Origin: Saccharicrinis sp963665705
GTDB lineage: Bacteria; Bacteroidota; Bacteroidia; Bacteroidales; Marinilabiliaceae
Length of the DNA: 64,000 bases
Assembly (NCBI GenBank): GCA_963665705.1
Contig: OY762448.1
Location: 5,332,001-5,396,000, forward strand
Direction: 5' to 3'
The translations under genes were made by a program, and so were the position numbers. Below, one piece after another: positions 36,453 through 44,795 of the stretch. Numbering within the stretch: the stretch's first letter is position 1; each line of letters opens with the position of its first letter. A model generated the notes under the pieces. That model did no database searches. It saw only the letters and a program-made list of their open reading frames with translations, and was not told the DNA's origin.

Positions 36453-37520
36453 ATGAACCGTGATTCACTTTCCATAACAATCCGATTATCGAACCAGTTT
36501 CATATTCCAAGATGGACAATCCATATAATTTATTGGTTTTTATGGATTATGTTTTGGGGTGTGATGTGGGGAACTTACGATAACTACTATACCAAAACTT
36601 TTCATATTCAAATTGTTGAACTACCTTTTAAACTACTATTGGTATATCCGGTTATATATTTCTTAATGCCCAAACTCTTATTTAGTAAGAAATACATTAT
36701 TTTTTTGATTTCTTATTTAGTTTGGTTATTACTTATTGGTATTGCTTTAAAGTTTGTATGGTATTATCATTTAGACACAATATATTTCCCCGATCGAATC
36801 ATTTTTGCCCCTTTGAAATCGACAGAATTATTAAATGTGATTATCACGCTTAATACCACTATGATAGTACCCTTTAGTGCCAAACTCATCGCATTCTGGA
36901 TTTATCATCAACAAAAAAATACAACTCTACAAAGAGATAAACTACAAGCTGAGTTAAAGTTTTTAAAGAGCCAGGTAAATCCGCATTTTTTATTCAATGC
37001 CTTAAACAGTGTGTATGCCCTATCGTTAAAAAAAAGTGACTTAACCAGTCAAACCATTTCACGACTTGCGGATATTATGCGATACATCATTTATGAGGCT
37101 TCAGAACCTTTGATTTCATTAACAAAAGAAATGAAGTTTATTAAGAGCTACATTGAATTTGAAAAATTACGCATTGAAGAAGAAGTTGATATCAGCTTAA
37201 CGATTCATATAGAAGAAGAAAAGGAAATTGCTCCTCTACTCTTTATACCTATCATCGAAAACGCTTTTAAACATGTACGCAGTTACCAGAGCGAAAAACC
37301 ATGGATTATTATTCAGCTGGAGAGCAATCAACAAGGTATTAAACTGTACGTTGAAAACAGTTACAATACTGAACCTGTACCTCAAAAAAAAGGAATCGGT
37401 CTTGAAAACCTAAAAAAAAGATTGGATATTTTATATCCGGATCAGTATAATCTGGAGTTTACCACACAAGAATATTCCTATAAATCCTATTTAATGATCT
37501 ATCATAAGGAGAAATATTAA
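36453..37520 (+). CDS. LytS/YehU-type sensor histidine kinase
   Basis: 355 residues. Four transmembrane helices (about 22-40, 58-74, 82-105, 130-150), a coiled-coil connector (about 153-172) and the His_kinase region with phospho-acceptor H178 in NPHFLFNALNSVYAL. The ATPase part has LLFIPIIENAFKHV and GIGLENLKKRLDILYP. The response regulator follows after 26 bp. No extracytoplasmic sensing domain. The divergent GH13/DUF5916 operon is a plausible target. Confidence 0.9.
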   Translation: MNRDSLSITIRLSNQFHIPRWTIHIIYWFLWIMFWGVMWGTYDNYYTKTFHIQIVELPFKLLLVYPVIYFLMPKLLFSKKYIIFLISYLVWLLLIGIALKFVWYYHLDTIYFPDRIIFAPLKSTELLNVIITLNTTMIVPFSAKLIAFWIYHQQKNTTLQRDKLQAELKFLKSQVNPHFLFNALNSVYALSLKKSDLTSQTISRLADIMRYIIYEASEPLISLTKEMKFIKSYIEFEKLRIEEEVDISLTIHIEEEKEIAPLLFIPIIENAFKHVRSYQSEKPWIIIQLESNQQGIKLYVENSYNTEPVPQKKGIGLENLKKRLDILYPDQYNLEFTTQEYSYKSYLMIYHKEKY

Positions 37521-37546
37521 ACACTTTATGAAGCATAAATAAAAAC

Positions 37547-38269
37547 ATGAGTTCAGATAAAAAAATAAAATGTTTAGTTGTTGATGATGAGCCTTTAGCG
37601 CGTTCCGTTATCAAAAATCATATTTCAAAAATTGACTTTTTGCATTTTCAGGGTGAATTCAAAAATGCACTGGAAGCCAATTCATATTTACTCAACAATC
37701 AAATTGATTTAATTTTTTTAGATATTAATATGCCTCATCTTTCGGGTGTTGACTTTGTGAGACAATTAACCCCCAAACCGTCTATCATTTTCACAACGGC
37801 TTATTCTGAATTTGCTGTAGATGGATTTGAGCTGGATGCATTGGATTATCTGGTAAAACCTATTGCTTTTGAACGATTTTTTAAATCAGCCAATAAAGCT
37901 TTAAAATGGTTTAGTCAAAACTACATTTCTGATGCTAAAACTGATTCTACAACATCATCTCCCGCCTTTGTATACTTAAAAGCAGAGGATAAAATGATCA
38001 GAATTGAGTTGCAAAATATCATTGCAATTGAAAGTCAGGGACATTATGTAAAAATTTATACTTCTACTGACGATTATCTGATTCATCAAAGTATTACAGA
38101 AATGGAAGCGCGTCTTCCGAAAAAAAACTTTCTCAGAACACATCGTTCCTTTATTGTGGCCCTTCATCATATTACAGCTTACTCCGCTGCCTTTATTGAA
38201 ACTCCTAAAGTCAAAGTTCCAATTGGAAGAAGTTATAAAGCTGAGGTGACAGAAATACTTCAAAAATAA
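37547..38269 (+). CDS. LytTR family response regulator
   Basis: 240 residues. Receiver domain with VDDEP at 12-16, phospho-acceptor D59 (LIFLDINMPHLSG), TTAYSEFAVDGF and the LVKPIAF lysine. LytTR domain from about 138 with FVYLKAEDKMIRIELQNI, IESQGHYVKIY, RTHRSFIVALHHI and VPIGRSYK. Same architecture as the protein encoded at 10262 and closely similar motifs. Cognate kinase is the preceding gene. Confidence 0.92.
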   Translation: MSSDKKIKCLVVDDEPLARSVIKNHISKIDFLHFQGEFKNALEANSYLLNNQIDLIFLDINMPHLSGVDFVRQLTPKPSIIFTTAYSEFAVDGFELDALDYLVKPIAFERFFKSANKALKWFSQNYISDAKTDSTTSSPAFVYLKAEDKMIRIELQNIIAIESQGHYVKIYTSTDDYLIHQSITEMEARLPKKNFLRTHRSFIVALHHITAYSAAFIETPKVKVPIGRSYKAEVTEILQK

Positions 38270-38409
38270 AAGTTTGGGAAACAGAAATCATAGATATCTA
38301 TAATAAGATTTTTACCCATGGAGTTAAATCCTATATATAAAAAAGGCACAATAACACTAGTGTCAATGTGTCTTAGAGCATTAAAATCAAATTATGGAAT
38401 TTCCTTCAA

Positions 38410-38865
38410 TTATATTTCGGACAGTATAGTTTTAAACGTTTCAGATACTTCATCAATAATTTCCTTTGCTTTTGGATTCTTTATTGCCTTCATCGCCACT
38501 TTAGGATTTACAACAACCACTTCTGTTTTGTTCTCACCTATATATTTTAGAATAACTTTACATGGTAAGAAAATGGCTACATTTTCTTCTACACTAATTA
38601 TTTTATGTGCAATTTTTGCATTACAAGCACCTATTACTTTATAAGGCTTCATATCAACTACATCACCAAGTTTCTCCTTAAGGGATTGATCCATATTTGA
38701 TTCTGAAACAACTCCAAAACCATGTTTTTTTAATACTTCTTTTACTTTAGGAGTAATCTCTTCAATAGATACATCAACACTTTTACTTAAATAGTAATTT
38801 CCCTTTTGAGCATTTACACTTAATGAAACAATCATCAATAAGAGAATGGATATTTTAACTTTCAT
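38410..38865 (-). CDS. Secreted DUF302 protein
   Basis: 151 residues: signal peptide (MKVKISILLLMIVSLSVNAQ), then a DUF302 domain with GFGVVSESNMDQSLKEKLGDVV, YKVIGACNAKIAHKIISVEENVAIFLPCKVIL and a closing VVVVNPKVAM. The CNAK...LPC spacing is typical of DUF302. Function of the family is unknown; it may bind a small ligand. The gene stands alone between a response regulator gene (convergent) and a nitroreductase (divergent). Confidence 0.85.
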   Translation of the reverse strand: MKVKISILLLMIVSLSVNAQKGNYYLSKSVDVSIEEITPKVKEVLKKHGFGVVSESNMDQSLKEKLGDVVDMKPYKVIGACNAKIAHKIISVEENVAIFLPCKVILKYIGENKTEVVVVNPKVAMKAIKNPKAKEIIDEVSETFKTILSEI

Positions 38866-39036
38866 GACTATAAATATTTGGTTCTGAATAATAACACTTT
38901 AAGAGTGCTTTTTGTTGCGTTACTTTAAGATGCTAAAGCAATGTTTCAACCTAAGAATTACACTGGATAAAAACATTATTTGAACAAAATCTAAATCACA
39001 TGGTTTCTTACCCAATACCTAGAAAGAACGTGAAGA

Positions 39037-39669
39037 ATGGAATTATTAGATAAATTAAAATGGCGTTATGCAACTAAGGCCATGAATGGTAAAAAAGTAC
39101 CACAAGAAAAGATAGAAAATATTATAGAAGCCATATCTCTTTCACCAACTTCAAGTGGTTTACAGCCATTTGAAGTAATGGTGATTAAAAACCAGAATTT
39201 AAAAGAAAAAATTAAGGACATTTCATTTAATCAGTCTGTAGTTGCTGATTGTTCGCACCTATTAGTTTTTGCAGCTTGGGATAACTATACAGTAGAGAGA
39301 ATTAACAAAATGTTTGACTATACCAATGAAATTCGCGGATTTAAAAGCGAAGGTTGGGAAAATTATCGTCAATTTTTGTTAGGCATCTATCCGCAACGCG
39401 ATCCTGAAGAAAATTTTAATCATGCAGCAAAACAGGCTTATATTGCTTTTTCAAATGCAATTACAGCAGCAGCTTTTGAAGGTGTTGACTGTACACCAAT
39501 TGAGGGTTTTGAACCAGAAAAGCTAGATGAAATTTTAAATCTAGAACAAAAAGGCCTCCGCAGTTGTTTATTATTACCAGTTGGATACAGAGACGAACAG
39601 AATGACTGGCTGGTTAACCTTGAAAAAGTAAGAAAACATACCGACGATTTAGTTACCATTTTTGATTAA
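39037..39669 (+). CDS. NfsB-like nitroreductase family NAD(P)H-dependent oxidoreductase
   Basis: 210 residues, the usual size. Flavin-binding motifs are visible: WRYATKAMNGKKVPQEKIENIIEAISLSPTSSGLQPFEVMVI at the N-terminus (FMN phosphate contacts R and S/T), and the C-terminal EGFEPEKLDEILNLEQKGLRSCLLLPVGYRDEQNDW. The family reduces nitro compounds, quinones or other electrophiles with NAD(P)H. It is a single gene followed by a good terminator. Confidence 0.88.
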   Translation: MELLDKLKWRYATKAMNGKKVPQEKIENIIEAISLSPTSSGLQPFEVMVIKNQNLKEKIKDISFNQSVVADCSHLLVFAAWDNYTVERINKMFDYTNEIRGFKSEGWENYRQFLLGIYPQRDPEENFNHAAKQAYIAFSNAITAAAFEGVDCTPIEGFEPEKLDEILNLEQKGLRSCLLLPVGYRDEQNDWLVNLEKVRKHTDDLVTIFD

Positions 39670-39692
39670 CATTTATTGATTTAGTTTGTAAG

Positions 39693-39725
39693 AAAACGGA
39701 TTTGTTTAGGCAGATCCGTTTTTTT
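39693..39725 (+). terminator. Rho-independent terminator after the nitroreductase gene
   Basis: AACGGAT (39695-39701) pairs with ATCCGTT (39714-39720), followed by a T-run to 39725. Confidence 0.85.
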
Positions 39726-39887
39726 ATGCTCTTATTTTTATAAATCAATTGAATATTTAATAAGGCCTAATAAGAATATGAACTTTTATATTTTTGTTCA
39801 TACCAGAGAAAAGTTCCCTCGACTCCCCTGTTTAATTGAATTATTTAAGTAATTGTAAGCATAAAAATAGAAACTATTTTTTGCAAT

Positions 39888-40421
39888 ATGCCAATTATTG
39901 AGACTGAAAGATTAATTCTAAGAAAAATTGAAGAAAAAGACATTGATGATATGTTTGAATAATCTTCAAATCCTGAAGTAACAAAATATCTTTCCTATCT
40001 GCATACCGACAAACAAGAGGCTGCTGACTATGTGATGAATAAAATAAATCAATATAAATCTGGTACTTGCATAATTTGGGGCATTGAATATAAAGAAAAC
40101 GGGAAATATATTGGAGCTTGTGGATTTATGCATTGGGATACTAATCATCAACTGGCTGGGCATGCATACACTCTAAATCAAAAAAACCGGGGCAAAGGAA
40201 TAGCCAGTGAGATTATGAAAGTTTTAATAGATTTTGGATTCTCTGAAATGAAATTAAACCACATTGAAGCTCAGTGTTGGGCTGATAACACCAATTCATA
40301 CAAACTCATGGAAAAGTTTAATATGCAATTTGAAGGAATAATAAGAAACAGATATTTCTTAAAAGGTAGTTATCAGGATTTGAAAATTTATTCTTTGTTA
40401 AAACATGAATATTTAGCATAA
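39888..40421 (+). pseudogene. GNAT family N-acetyltransferase interrupted by an in-frame stop
   Basis: Reading from ATG at 39888 gives MPIIETERLILRKIEEKDID and four more residues, then TAA at 39960-39962 (codon 25). The same frame continues with SSNPEVTKYLSYLHTDK and the rest of a complete RimJ/RimL-like GNAT domain to 40421, including GACGFMHWD, the acetyl-CoA loop NQKNRGKGIASEIMK and AQCWADNTNSYKLMEKF. At the stop a Tyr codon (TAT/TAC) would restore the usual (M/L)FEYxSNPEV reading. One base change separates this from an intact gene of 177 codons. It could be a recent pseudogene, a sequencing error, or a protein re-initiating at 40032 without its first strands. Confidence 0.8.
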
Positions 40422-40547
40422 AAAACATAGGCATATATTAAAAAAACACACTCTACATATCTCATTTTAATTGACATAGACGTGGTAACATCGTAACTTT
40501 ATCTTGTTTTTAGAAAGTTATTTTTCAATAATATAGGAGGTTTAGTT

Positions 40548-40985
40548 ATGAGGAAAGAAGAAGTTATAAAGTTTGCCAATGATAACCCAATTTGTTATAT
40601 GGCTACCATTGAAGATGAAAAGCCTCATGTTAGAATTATGAAGCTTTGGTTTGCTGATAATACCGGTTTCTATTTTGAGGCTCTCTCACCAAAAGATCTT
40701 AGTCGACAAATCCATAGAAATCCAAAAGTTGAAGTATGTTTTTATAACAACCCTGCCGACTTAAAAAAAGGTCGAGAAATGAGAGTTTCCGGGAATATTG
40801 AATTTGTACATGATGCTGCAATTATTAACAAAGCAAGAAAAGAACATCAATACCTTGAAGATTTAGGCGATCAATCATCTGATCCTTATGTTGAAGTATT
40901 TAAATTGGCACATGGTGATGCCAAATTCTGGTATTTAAAAACCAACATTCTTTATGAAAACGTTGCAGATCACTTAGTTTTCTAA
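40548..40985 (+). CDS. Pyridoxamine 5'-phosphate oxidase-like flavin-binding protein
   Basis: 145 residues, split-barrel fold of the PNPOx/general stress protein type: FANDNPICYMATIEDEKPHVRIMKLWFADNTGFYFEAL, then PKVEVCFYNN, REMRVSGNIEF and the closing FKLAHGDAKFWYL. Such proteins bind FMN, F420 or haem; the cofactor cannot be told here. It is preceded by an unusually strong AGGAGG ribosome site (40535-40540, 7 bp before ATG), which is rare in this window and suggests high expression. Confidence 0.85.
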   Translation: MRKEEVIKFANDNPICYMATIEDEKPHVRIMKLWFADNTGFYFEALSPKDLSRQIHRNPKVEVCFYNNPADLKKGREMRVSGNIEFVHDAAIINKARKEHQYLEDLGDQSSDPYVEVFKLAHGDAKFWYLKTNILYENVADHLVF

Positions 40986-41035
40986 TGCATTTGGTTTTGG
41001 CTAACAAACAAACTCATGTTTTTGTGTAATCTGGA

Positions 41036-41063
41036 GGCTATCTCTCATTACAAAGAGATAGCC
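41036..41063. terminator. Bidirectional terminator
   Basis: GGCTATCTCT (41036-41045) pairs perfectly with AGAGATAGCC (41054-41063). It lies between the convergent flavoprotein and antiporter genes; T/A-rich sequence follows on the plus side. Confidence 0.7.
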
Positions 41064-41079
41064 TTATTAAATTCAGTAT

Positions 41080-42338
41080 TTATATATGATCTTTACTTCC
41101 TTTAATTAAAGCTTTAACTCCAAGTATAAAAACACCTGTTAATAAAAGATTTAAAGCTAACGATAACATAGAAACAGTTACTATAATCCCTCCTATTCCA
41201 TATGACATAGAAATAATTAAAACCCCTGCCCCAACCTCTCCACGAGGAAACATGGCCAACGCTACAGCTAGTCTATCATTCCAGGATGCTTCATTACGAT
41301 AAACAAAAGCTGGTACAATTTTTCCGATATTGCTTAACAGGGTGATGATTAATACATGAACAAGTACTGTTGTTAATTCAAAGGACTCTTTAATATCACC
41401 TTTAAATACGGAATTCTCACTTCCTTTTAGATAAGAATCTACAATATCTTTATCAACCTGATGTGTTGCAAAAAAATCAGTTATACCTTCTAATAAAGGC
41501 ATTGACAAACCAACCAAAATCATAAATATGGCAGAAATATAAAACGATACATTTTGTTCTTTTTTTAATTCATGTATATCTTCAATAGAGCCGTTTGGAA
41601 GCTTAACTTTATTATACTTTTTAGATATTATTGTTCCTAAAACAAAAGCAGGCAATAAAACTTCTATATGAACACTAACTGTTTCATCAATAATTTTACT
41701 GCCAAAATAAAAGAATTCTGCAGCTGCTGTAATAATTACTGCATATAGTAAAACGCTCTTCCAACGAATTGAAAGTCGTATTCTTCCCATAAATTTCCAT
41801 GCTATACCTATTAAAATAAACATGATCAGTAATACAATAATCAGCTGGAATTTAAAACCGATTACCAACATTTGAAGGGGAACCATTAATATAACCGTAT
41901 CCAGATCATCAAATATGGCTAAAACACGTGTTTTCTTAAACATCCAGGTAGTAGCTAAACCTGCTGCAGCCAACATCGAAAACAGAACACCTGCGGAAGT
42001 TGGTGCTGCAAACCTGGCTGCAACAAAGATTCTATCCATGCTTGGCCCGTTCTCATTTCATCTGGTGTTAAAACAAAAATAAAATAAATAGCAACAAAAA
42101 TCCATGGTAAAGTTGCTGAGGTAAAAGCAATTAAATAATCATATCCATATTGTTTTAACCTATCTTTCTTAATTTCAAACTCATAGCCCACATGAATCAT
42201 AATAAAAGCCAGGCAAATCATAGTTCCCAGCTTTATAATATGACTCAAATAGCTATAATTATTTATTAATAATGGTAAAACCTGTGATGAAAGTAAGCCC
42301 AGAAGTAACAATAAAGACAATATGTATACTTTCTTCAT
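41080..42338 (-). pseudogene. Cation:proton antiporter (CPA/Kef type), split by a frameshift near 42050
   Basis: Two frames together encode one protein of about 419 residues. Frame one (42338 down) gives MKKVYILSLLLLLGLLSSQ through AFTSATLPWIFVAIYFIFVLTPDEMR, then becomes nonsense. Frame two supplies NGPSMDRIFVAARFAAPTSA and continues through FDDLDTVILMVPLQ, FILGTII-like and PRGEVGAGVLIISMSYGIGG to 41080. Adding one T to the run at 42050-42052 (plus strand CCCGTTCTC) rejoins them as DEMRNGPSMDR. The family exchanges K+ or Na+ for H+. If the deletion is real, the protein is lost or reduced to fragments. The universal stress gene ends 31 bp upstream, so the two are an operon. Confidence 0.8.
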
Positions 42339-42369
42339 ATATATATTCTATTTTAAGATGTTACAATAA

Positions 42370-43509
42370 TTACTCTAATCTTTTTCTTATTTCATTTTCA
42401 ACATCTTTATCCCATAACCGGTTCACTATTTCATCCATTTTTTCGCTATAAGTTTCCGCCTGTTCCTCATTTCCTATTTTTTTATACAATTTTGATAATG
42501 CATTTAGTGTAGGAAAATGAAGATCATTTATTTGCAAACAAGCGTTCAATTGTTCAATAGCTTGATCAAATAAGCCTTCTGATTCCAATTTCATTGCCTC
42601 TGCATAATGTTTTTCAATACCTGATATGTCAGAATTCATTTTTAAATTAATGATATTTTCTGATTTAGTTACAACAGTTGAACAAGGAAGGTATCGTACC
42701 ATCAATTCAGTAACGCTGCCCAATAAAACCCTTTGAAAGAATTTTTTACCTGTGGCGCCAATAAATAATAGGCGAATATTATTAAGCATGATAAACTCCT
42801 TTAATTGCTTATATATTGTTCCTTTTAAAATAGTGGTTTCAAATTCAATATCAGCAAAATTAAACAGCTTCAAAAAGGTATCAAAACGACTTTTGTTATC
42901 TTCCTCGAGTATTTTATTTTCTTTATCATAATCAATTTCAAATCGAGGAGAATAAAACTCTTCCAGTGGTTCTAAAACATTTACTATATATAGTTTTGAT
43001 TTAAAATGTCGAGCTATTCTAATAGCATTATGTAGCGCTCTTTCCGATGCATCTGAATAATCTACAGAACATATTATATCACCAGGAAATTGCTTACCTT
43101 CTGTATCTACCACCCAAACTGGTTTGTGACATTTCCTAACAAGTTTTTCAACCACAATACCAACTTTATGATCATCTTCTGTCTGACCAAACTTTTCCGG
43201 AACCAAAATAACATTGACATTTTCTTTTTCTGATTCTGTAACTATTTGTTCTAAAATACTTCCGTAAACAAGTTTTTTTTCAACAGATATACCTGACTTT
43301 TGTAAATCTGATTCAATCTCATTTAATTCTTTTTCTACATAGCGTATAATTAAATTATTTACCGAAGATTTTTGAGCATCAGAGGGTAATATCCCCATCA
43401 AAATTAAATTCGAGTTAAATTTTAAAGCTATTTCCTTTGCAGTTTTAAGCAAAGCCGAATTCGAATTATTTACATTTATCGCAACTAATATCTTTTCTAA
43501 TAATTTCAT
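42370..43509 (-). CDS. Tandem universal stress protein with C-terminal TPR
   Basis: 379 residues. USP domain 1 is at about 1-140 (EKILVAINVNNSNSALLKTAKEIALKF ... VNVILVPEKFGQ ... CHKPVWVVDT). USP domain 2 is at about 145-280, with the nucleotide-binding-type loop IGATGKKFFQRVLLGSVTELMVRYLPCSTVV close to the GxxG-x9-G(S/T) motif. The last 90 residues form a short TPR-like helical hairpin pair (KHYAEAMKLESEGLFDQAIEQLNACLQIN). USPs bind ATP or other ligands in stress. Being immediately upstream of a cation:proton antiporter suggests it senses conditions for that transporter, a pairing known from other bacteria. Confidence 0.85.
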   Translation of the reverse strand: MKLLEKILVAINVNNSNSALLKTAKEIALKFNSNLILMGILPSDAQKSSVNNLIIRYVEKELNEIESDLQKSGISVEKKLVYGSILEQIVTESEKENVNVILVPEKFGQTEDDHKVGIVVEKLVRKCHKPVWVVDTEGKQFPGDIICSVDYSDASERALHNAIRIARHFKSKLYIVNVLEPLEEFYSPRFEIDYDKENKILEEDNKSRFDTFLKLFNFADIEFETTILKGTIYKQLKEFIMLNNIRLLFIGATGKKFFQRVLLGSVTELMVRYLPCSTVVTKSENIINLKMNSDISGIEKHYAEAMKLESEGLFDQAIEQLNACLQINDLHFPTLNALSKLYKKIGNEEQAETYSEKMDEIVNRLWDKDVENEIRKRLE

Positions 43510-43749
43510 GGTCCAAAGGTTTTATTTCACAAAATATCATTGGTTTTATTACTAACAATTTACACGAATATTTTGTTTTTGTAAAGGAGTATGTAAAGCA
43601 ACTCAATCCTATTGGCATTAATTGTATTTGTATTTCATTTAATAAAACACAAACAATATAAACAGTCAAGAAAATAAACATTATTTTAATCAAAATACGT
43701 TCTTTGTTGTTTATATCACTATAGAGGATCTTAAATTAACAATTACACC

Positions 43750-44544
43750 ATGCATAAAACCATATTCAAGATAACTCAAATGGATTGTCCTTCTGAGGAA
43801 AATTTAATCAGAATGAAATTAGATGGAATTGATAGCATTAAAAATCTTGACTTTGATATTCCCAATAGAACTTTAACCGTTTTTCACAGTAAACAACTAG
43901 AACAAATTGAAAAGGCTATTGAAGAGTTAAACTTAGGAGGTCATAAACTTTCATCTGAAGAAATTGAATCCGTTAATTTTAAAGAAAATGCAAACCAAAA
44001 GAAAGTTCTTTGGTCTGTACTTGGTATAAACTTTGCCTTTTTCATTATTGAAATAACAACTGGTTTAATATCTAAATCAATGGGTTTAGTAGCCGATAGT
44101 TTAGATATGCTTGCAGACTCCTTTGTTTATGGACTTAGTTTGTTTGCTGTTGGTAGCACACTTATAAGAAAAAAACGAATTGCTTCTCTTGCTGGTTATT
44201 TTCAAATTACCTTGGCTATACTTGGATTTATTGAAGTCATCAGGAGGTTTATTGGAACAGAAAAATTTCCGGATTTTACTACCATGATTATCATTTCAAT
44301 ATTTGCATTAATAGCCAATGCTATTTGTTTGTATTTATTGCAAAAATCTAAGAGTAAAAATGAAATTCATATGAAAGCAAGTATGATATTTACTTCCAAT
44401 GATGTTATTATTAATTTAGGAGTTATTATTGCCGGTGTACTTGTAAAACTACTTGACTCTAACATACCGGATTTAGCTATAGGCACTATTGTACTATTCA
44501 TTGTATTGCAAGGAGCCAGAAGAATACTAAAATTAGGAAAATAA
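43750..44544 (+). CDS. CDF-like cation transporter with N-terminal HMA-like domain
   Basis: 264 residues. Residues 1-70 look like a heavy-metal-associated ferredoxin fold (KTIFKITQMDCPSEENLIRMKL), but the metal loop reads MDCPSEE, with one Cys rather than CxxC. Residues about 80-262 carry six helices of cation diffusion facilitator type, with D116/D119/D123 in VADSLDMLADS and SNDVIINLGV as the second site. The usual C-terminal cytoplasmic CDF domain is absent; the protein stops after the last helix. The likely role is efflux of a divalent metal. Divergent from the stress protein/antiporter operon. Confidence 0.82.
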   Translation: MHKTIFKITQMDCPSEENLIRMKLDGIDSIKNLDFDIPNRTLTVFHSKQLEQIEKAIEELNLGGHKLSSEEIESVNFKENANQKKVLWSVLGINFAFFIIEITTGLISKSMGLVADSLDMLADSFVYGLSLFAVGSTLIRKKRIASLAGYFQITLAILGFIEVIRRFIGTEKFPDFTTMIIISIFALIANAICLYLLQKSKSKNEIHMKASMIFTSNDVIINLGVIIAGVLVKLLDSNIPDLAIGTIVLFIVLQGARRILKLGK

Positions 44545-44795
44545 TATACCCATTCTTTATCAAACAGAGAATTTATACACATGATTAAACTACTATTCAT
44601 GATTTTGTACATATGACATCCTATTTTGTACAAAAGGCATCCTATTTTGTTTTATGTAAAAGCTGATATTTTAATTAAAGTCCTCATATTTAAAGTTCAA
44701 AAGAGGATTTCAAGTACTATTTCATTGTAAACCTCGCCACATATGGTCTGATTTTCATTATAAAATACAGCTTTATAACTACAAACAAACTTTAT
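44545..44795. other. Intergenic region with a 21-bp-period array
   Basis: No gene. It contains the three-unit array described at 44596-44658, and presumably the promoter of the pectate lyase gene, for which I see no clear TAnnTTTG box. Confidence 0.4.
44596..44658. repeat. Three-unit 21-bp tandem array
   Basis: ATTTTGT recurs at 44602-44608, 44623-44629 and 44644-44650, steps of exactly 21 bp. Units two and three share CATCCTATTTTGT exactly; units one and two share ATTTTGTACA. Confidence 0.65.

Noticed and set aside
38318..38644. Plus-strand open frame of 108 codons
   Set aside because: Lies opposite the well-supported DUF302 gene and shows no family or signal of its own.
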